Shown here: positions 59,395-64,000 of the stretch, one piece after another | How positions within the stretch are numbered: position 1 is the stretch's first letter | How the letters are laid out: every line of letters begins with the position of its first letter | DNA from: Krasilnikovozyma curviuscula | Lineage: Eukaryota; Basidiomycota; Tremellomycetes; Cystofilobasidiales; Mrakiaceae | Direction: 5' to 3' | Assembly: GCA_014825775.1 (NCBI GenBank) | Contig: MVAQ01000004.1 | Location: forward strand, 186,001-250,000 | Length of the DNA: 64,000 nucleotides | Translations under genes and position numbers: made by a program | Notes under the pieces: generated by a model | What the model saw: only the letters and a program-made list of their open reading frames with translations | The model's database searches: none | Told to the model about the DNA's origin: nothing

Positions 59395-62300
59395 TTACGA
59401 GCTCATAGGACTTGATAAACTTGTTCCGAGCAAAAGATCTCGTGCTTGTTGCTGAAGTTCTAGCGAAGGCCTCCATTCGGGATGAGGGGCCAACTCTGGT
59501 TGGTAGTTGGAGTTGGAGATAAGTATACTGCCGGGCGCAGGCTGTTGATCTGAAATTTGATCTGAAGGAGAGTCTAGTGGGCTTGCTGTGGATGATTCAC
59601 GAGGCCTCTTTGATGCATAAGCCGAGGAGGACGCTCGCGAAGAAGACGAGGCGGTCATGATTGATATTGACGCTAAGTCGGACAGAACGTCTAAGAAAGC
59701 AAATCATTTTCAGTGGTGAGCATTTTGGAGAGGGGGGAAGGACTTGCTGGAAGAATTTACTCACCTCTTGCTCTCCCAGCGAACAGAGAACTCGTCTCCA
59801 TCCTCTCTAGAAAATCACTTACTATACCAAAATGCTCCAGCTCCTGACGAGGATCCCCTGAGGAATCCTTGGTCCACATTTTCACCAACGTCACCGTACC
59901 GAAGAGGAATATGTTCATGAATAGGATTGTTTCCTTGATGACAGTCTCATCCACGACGTGCTGCAACACTTTGATACCCGACCTCGCTGCAGATATACAA
60001 ATGTCCAGTGAGGGGGAATCCAGAGTTGATGAGCCGTTTGGAGGGGGTATGAAGGTGCGATGGAGTAGGATCTGCGATGTCAAAGATGAAAGGAGTCAGA
60101 CTGGTCGCAGCAGCATTGACGGAGGTAACAGTTCTCAAGATGACTGACCTGGGATTCATAGAAAGAAGATTTTAGCAGCCCTGCTTGGAAGAAGAAAGGA
60201 CCTTCACTGCGGCATGTAGGCCACTGAAGACTGAGAATCAGCGAAAAGTGTGAGCGAGGTCGAGAAGGAATAATCCATAAAGACGGAACTTACTGTTTAG
60301 GGAGATTACCCAGCCATGTTTGTAACGCCTGGTCAATGTCAGAGACAAGGGGCTGTTGAGCCTGGGATTTCCCAAACAGTTTTGAGGTGTTGGTGGTATA
60401 CTGCGACAAAAAGTTTGTAGATGTGAGCGTCGAGCTGAAACAAAGGGCCCGAAATATTTTAATTCTTACAATTGTCCGCAATATATAACCGTTGATTTGG
60501 GCGAGCTTGAGCATGTTCACGAAGAACGATACTTGTGCTGGAACATTCGCCGGCTGGACAAGGTCTTGAGAGGGGTCATCTGGCCAGTATTCCTCGTCAA
60601 CCTCCAGCGGCAGATCAACATCAATGCTATGAGAAGCAGAGAGAGGTCGGCAATTGAGTGACCTCGTGAGATGGAAATCTAGAGACTCACTCTTCGTCTT
60701 GAATCCCAATTGGTCGGCCCAACCCAGCAGCAGTGAATCTGTCTAACCAATACATGACCCAAAACACACGAACGAACTGCTCTCTCTCGGCAGCGGGCTT
60801 TTGTATAGACAGATACTTCCGATGAAGACCAGCGTCGAGACAATTGCGAACGCCTATGCCAATCATGGACCAGAATAATCTGGATTGGCATTCGTTTAAA
60901 GAAAAGAAAGAGAGTAGCTTGTACAGAGCCAAGATTAAACTTTGTCAGTGATGAGATGTTTTCTGGTTGACACGAACAGATTGGAGACTTACACAAAGTG
61001 TCTGGAGTTCAAATAGACTCGTGCTGATGACGAGAATGGAAGTAGGCAGCCGGAAGACCTCTTGAAAATAACACCATCCAGCACTGAATCTAAGAGTTTC
61101 ATCTTCTGGATTCATACACGCGCCAAAGATCCTGTCATCGCCATCCTTCATCCTCCTCGCACCAAGACTGAATATCGCGAAACAAAGAGCGGCAAATGTT
61201 GGATCTGTGCGGTAACGCTCCAGAGAGTAGAAGTCGAAATCGAATGAGGATTTGTTTACCACTGGCCAGAGGAGGTTATCGTGTGAGAAGTAGAGATCAA
61301 GGAGTTGAGACGCTAAGTCTGGAGTTGGCCAGTGTGGTCCGAGATCCCAGTACGCAATCGATTGCTGATTACCGAGAAGTTCAACATGTTGCCAATCCGG
61401 TTTCTTCCAGTAGATGGCTTTAAAGTCCAAATCCGGTATGTTAGTGCGAGGTGATATTGAGCGACGAAGATGAGGGCTTGCACTTACGCCTTGATTTGAG
61501 ACTTCCTTGCAAGGATGCTTCAGTACCTACAGCAACACTTTTGAGCTCTCCTACTCTTTCAACTAGCCTGACGACAGAAGACTATTGAAAAAGGCACTTT
61601 TGAGCCAAAAACGATCGCAGGCAGTAGGAAAATGGTGAAAGCTCACTTTGCCTACACCAAGCGAGTCCGAGTCGACCAGCTTCATACTCCACATCAACCT
61701 CCCCAGTTCTTCCGCCGTGGAGTCATCTGAGTATGAATCCCCGTCGATGTGTGTCGTTGCACTTGAGGGTGCCGTCCTCGCATCGATACAAGCAGCCCCA
61801 GAGGTAGCTGGTGGTATATTATCTGTAGTGCTTCTTGACGGTAGCGCACCTAATTCTGAAGTAAAATCGACCCCTGGAGCCACCTAGGAGATCAATGAAA
61901 TGAGCACCTCACCTCGATTCTCTTTCGGAGATGATGTTGGGAACTAACCCTCGCCAAAATCTCTTCAAGAAGAACGACCCTCTTCTCCAACGCATCGACA
62001 TACGCTTTGGGCTACCAATTCATAACACAGAGCGATTAAGTAGACGCAGCGACGACATCAAATTCATTAGGAGAGAGAACCGCACCGGACTGCGTTTAGG
62101 GCCAGTCGCTACGAATGTGCAGGATAGCTTTGCCTGCAGGCAACTGGTACAGTCTAGTCCAAGAGTACTCTTCAGTCGGCAATACCCCGATCGGTGAACG
62201 AGATAAGCAGGTATCTCCTTTACTCACTTTTCCCTCCGTTTGCCTTCGACGTTGAGAAATCGCACCGGATCTAAGGAGAGAAGGACCTGGTGTCAGTGGG

Positions 62301-62505
62301 TTTAGAGTTGATTCCAAATCCTATCCTCTCACTGACCTTCCTTCGTCGACACTAAGCAGCCGGTTTCGAGAAATGATAATCAGCCACAAGCGGGTCAAAC
62401 GCCAGGTTGGATACTGACCAAGTCGCACGCCCGGCTACCGCTCGCCTTCACTCTCTTGGTGGTCTCTCCTATTTTGCTAGCTGCCTCGGGCTCAGAGTCG
62501 GACAT
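59395..62505 (-). CDS. Zn2Cys6 fungal-specific transcription factor with 15-nt microexon in cluster
   Basis: Nuclear regulator, target unknown. Starts MSDSEPEAASKIGETTKR. The cluster is built from four exons: SRACDL, the 15-nt exon 62352-62338 (CRRRK), IRCDFSTSKANGGK, and NCTSCLQAKLSCTF. This gives C-x2-C-x6-C-x12-C-x2-C-x6-C. Then come a short helix YVDALEKRVVLLEEI (intron-split), an acidic/Ser-rich linker (61883-61640), and the middle homology region: AYWDLGPHWPTPDLASQLLD, LYFSHDNLLWPVVNKSSF, FAALCFAIFSLGARR, SAGWCYFQEVFRLP. The FWSMIGIGVRNCLDAGLHRK and REQFVRVFWVMYWLDRFTAA blocks (about 60880-60740) and IDVDLPLEVDEEYWP follow. A Ser-rich tail ends at TAA (59397-59395). That stop overlaps a GTAAG, so a further 3' exon is possible. 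Divergent from the NmrA gene. Confidence 0.86.
62338..62352 (-). other. 15-nt microexon (CRRRK) in Zn2Cys6 gene
   Basis: TGTCGACGAAGGAAG on the minus strand, with TTAG before it and GTCAGT after it. It is the only way to complete the zinc cluster in frame. Confidence 0.8.
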
Positions 62506-62779
62506 GATGATTTGTGATTGTCTGGGGACGAAGGGCCTGTTTGCCGCTGTCGACCTGGTCGCCGCCACAGTCGAGGTGAAGCGGGTCCCGACACTTGTTG
62601 TGTTTTGTTTTCGCCTTCAAAATTGTTTACCAAGCACCGGCCTTCACGTTTCCACTCTTACAAACCGTTCTCAAGCTTTCTAGAAGTCCTAAAGGTATAA
62701 AAGGGCCAATAGTGAACCTGCTTCTATTCCAGCTTCCGCAGAATCACCTCTACTCCAAAACCTTATTTAACTCCAAACA
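62506..62779. promoter_or_regulatory. Divergent promoter region Zn2Cys6 factor / NmrA-like
   Basis: 274 bp between start codons. A C/T-rich leader lies near 62720-62779 on the NmrA side. Confidence 0.5.
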
Positions 62780-63921
62780 ATGTCTGTTCGCAACATCACC
62801 CGTCGTCGTGTTCTCGTTGTTGGTGCCACTGGCAAACAAGGAGGGGCTACCATCAAGCAGCTCCTCGCTCTTCCCAACCAGCCCTTCAGTATCGTCGCCG
62901 TCACTCGTTCTGCAGCTGGGGCTTCCGCTCAAAAGCTCAAGCAGAACCCCCTCATCGAAGTCGTCGAAGGTGATCTTGCACAACCTGCTGCTATTTTCAA
63001 GGCTGCCGGTGGTCCAGGAAAAATCTGGGGTGTCTTTATGGCGGTCGTACCTGGGAAGAACGAGACAGCTCATGGAAACGTGAGTCTAGACCTGACTCTT
63101 TTGAGTCCCACTCTTGTTTCCTATCAAGAACATCTAATCTGAATGAAATATTCTACCTTTTTAGGGCCTGATCGACTCTGCTGTCGAGAACGGCGTGCAG
63201 CACTTTGTTTACTCCTCCGTCGAGAGGCACGGTGATAAACCCACCAGTGTCCCACACTTCATCGCCAAGCACGAGACGGAAAAACATCTGAAGTCAAAGA
63301 ATCAAGGAAAGGGGATGGGATGGACGTGAGTTTGACCTAACCCGTCTGCATTCGCTGTAAATCTCAACACTGATCCTGCTTTATAATTTCGTCGCTGTTT
63401 TTCTTAGAATTCTTCAACCAGTCGCATTTTTTGAAAACATCACAAACGATCTATTCGGTGGTGTCTTCGGTACTATCTTTAAGCAGCGTCTTGGCTCGAG
63501 CAACACATCTCTTCAATTCATCGCAACTAGCGACATTGGCTTCTTCGCCGCTAAATCATTCGACCATCCAGAGGAGTACAACCACAAGACCATATCTCTC
63601 GCTGGCGATTGTCTTACCTTTGAGCAGGCGAACGATATCATGAAGAATACCGTTGGTACAGCGTTGCCCACCACGTATGGAATGTTTGGCTGGCTTATTG
63701 GAGTCATGGTCAAAGACTTGAACTACATGTAAGCCTTCCCCATTGTCACAATTATCTATATATGGCTTTTGGATGGCTGACCTATTTGATTTTGCATCAA
63801 CAGGTTCAAGTTCTTCAAAGATGAAGGCTACAGCGTCGATATTCCTGCGCTTCGAAGTGAATACCCGGCTCTCAAGGACTTTAAGACGTGGCTTCAAACT
63901 GAGAGCCAGTTCAAAAAGTGA
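62780..63921 (+). CDS. NmrA-like NAD(P)-binding protein
   Basis: Atypical short-chain dehydrogenase fold that usually senses NAD(P) redox state and regulates partner proteins, for example NmrA with the GATA factor AreA; some members are reductases. Seen: dinucleotide motif VLVVGATGKQGGATIKQLL (GxxGxxG) right after the start MSVRNITRRR, a basic-residue segment (AVTRSAAGASAQKLK) suggesting NADP preference, VVEGDLAQPAAIFKA, and WGVFMAVVPG. HFVYSSVERHGD follows, where the SDR Tyr-x3-Lys pair is not intact. Then ILQPVAFFENI, FIATSDIGFFAAKSF, and a C-terminal DFKTWLQTESQFKK, stop TGA 63919-63921. Four exons. It lies head-to-head with a Zn2Cys6 regulator; a functional link is only inferred. Confidence 0.88.
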
Positions 63922-64000
63922 GCTGGCCGTGGTAAGATTTTGAGTGCTGCCTATTGGTGGGACGGTGCGGGGCCGTGAAGATACATAAGCTCTCGAGTCC

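Overview
This window is nuclear DNA from an intron-rich fungus, most likely a basidiomycete yeast of the Tremellomycetes type. Nearly every gene is cut into short exons by GT-AG introns of about 50-100 nt. The content is typical fungal: three Zn2Cys6 regulators, a forkhead factor, a GPI-anchored GH13 protein, a TRP/Flc channel, and stand-alone GART and PKA regulatory-subunit genes. The taxon is an inference from architecture; no marker gene is present. I read 23 protein-coding genes, no rRNA or tRNA, and no transposon.

Left third (1-23131): 3' part of a forkhead factor; a Zn2Cys6 regulator; the spliceosomal helicase PRP22/DHX8; a peroxisomal-type NADH pyrophosphatase; an alpha/beta-hydrolase of the YML020W-like family with a very long disordered N-terminus (minus strand); a ZUP1/Mug105-type ubiquitin peptidase (C78); and a SWI2/SNF2-RING translocase with two SUMO-interacting motifs.

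Middle (23132-44770): a conserved secreted Ser/Thr-rich protein of unknown function; a GPI-anchored alpha-amylase homologue whose region-I histidine is asparagine, as in fungal cell-wall 4-alpha-glucanotransferases; a head-to-head ER membrane pair, OST5 (80 aa, easily missed) and YOP1; a class-1 cytosolic dihydroorotate dehydrogenase; a TRP/Flc-type membrane protein; an unrecognised membrane protein; an RRN5-like Pol I factor; GART (ADE8); and the Fe-S assembly factor ISA2.

Right third (44771-64000): PKA regulatory subunit; a Zn2Cys6 regulator; GET5; the large DOP1/Dopey trafficking protein; a third Zn2Cys6 regulator whose zinc cluster is split by a 15-nt microexon; and an NmrA-like protein divergent from it.

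Most genes are housekeeping functions: splicing, rRNA transcription, pyrimidine and purine synthesis, Fe-S assembly, ER and Golgi traffic. There is no obvious secondary-metabolite cluster. Six gene pairs are divergent with 149-311 bp between start codons. The main leads are the Asn-substituted GPI-anchored GH13 enzyme, the SIM-RING-SNF2 protein beside a ubiquitin-chain protease, the microexons inside zinc clusters, the class-1 DHODH, and the unrecognised membrane protein at 37611-39674. I saw no wholly new system.
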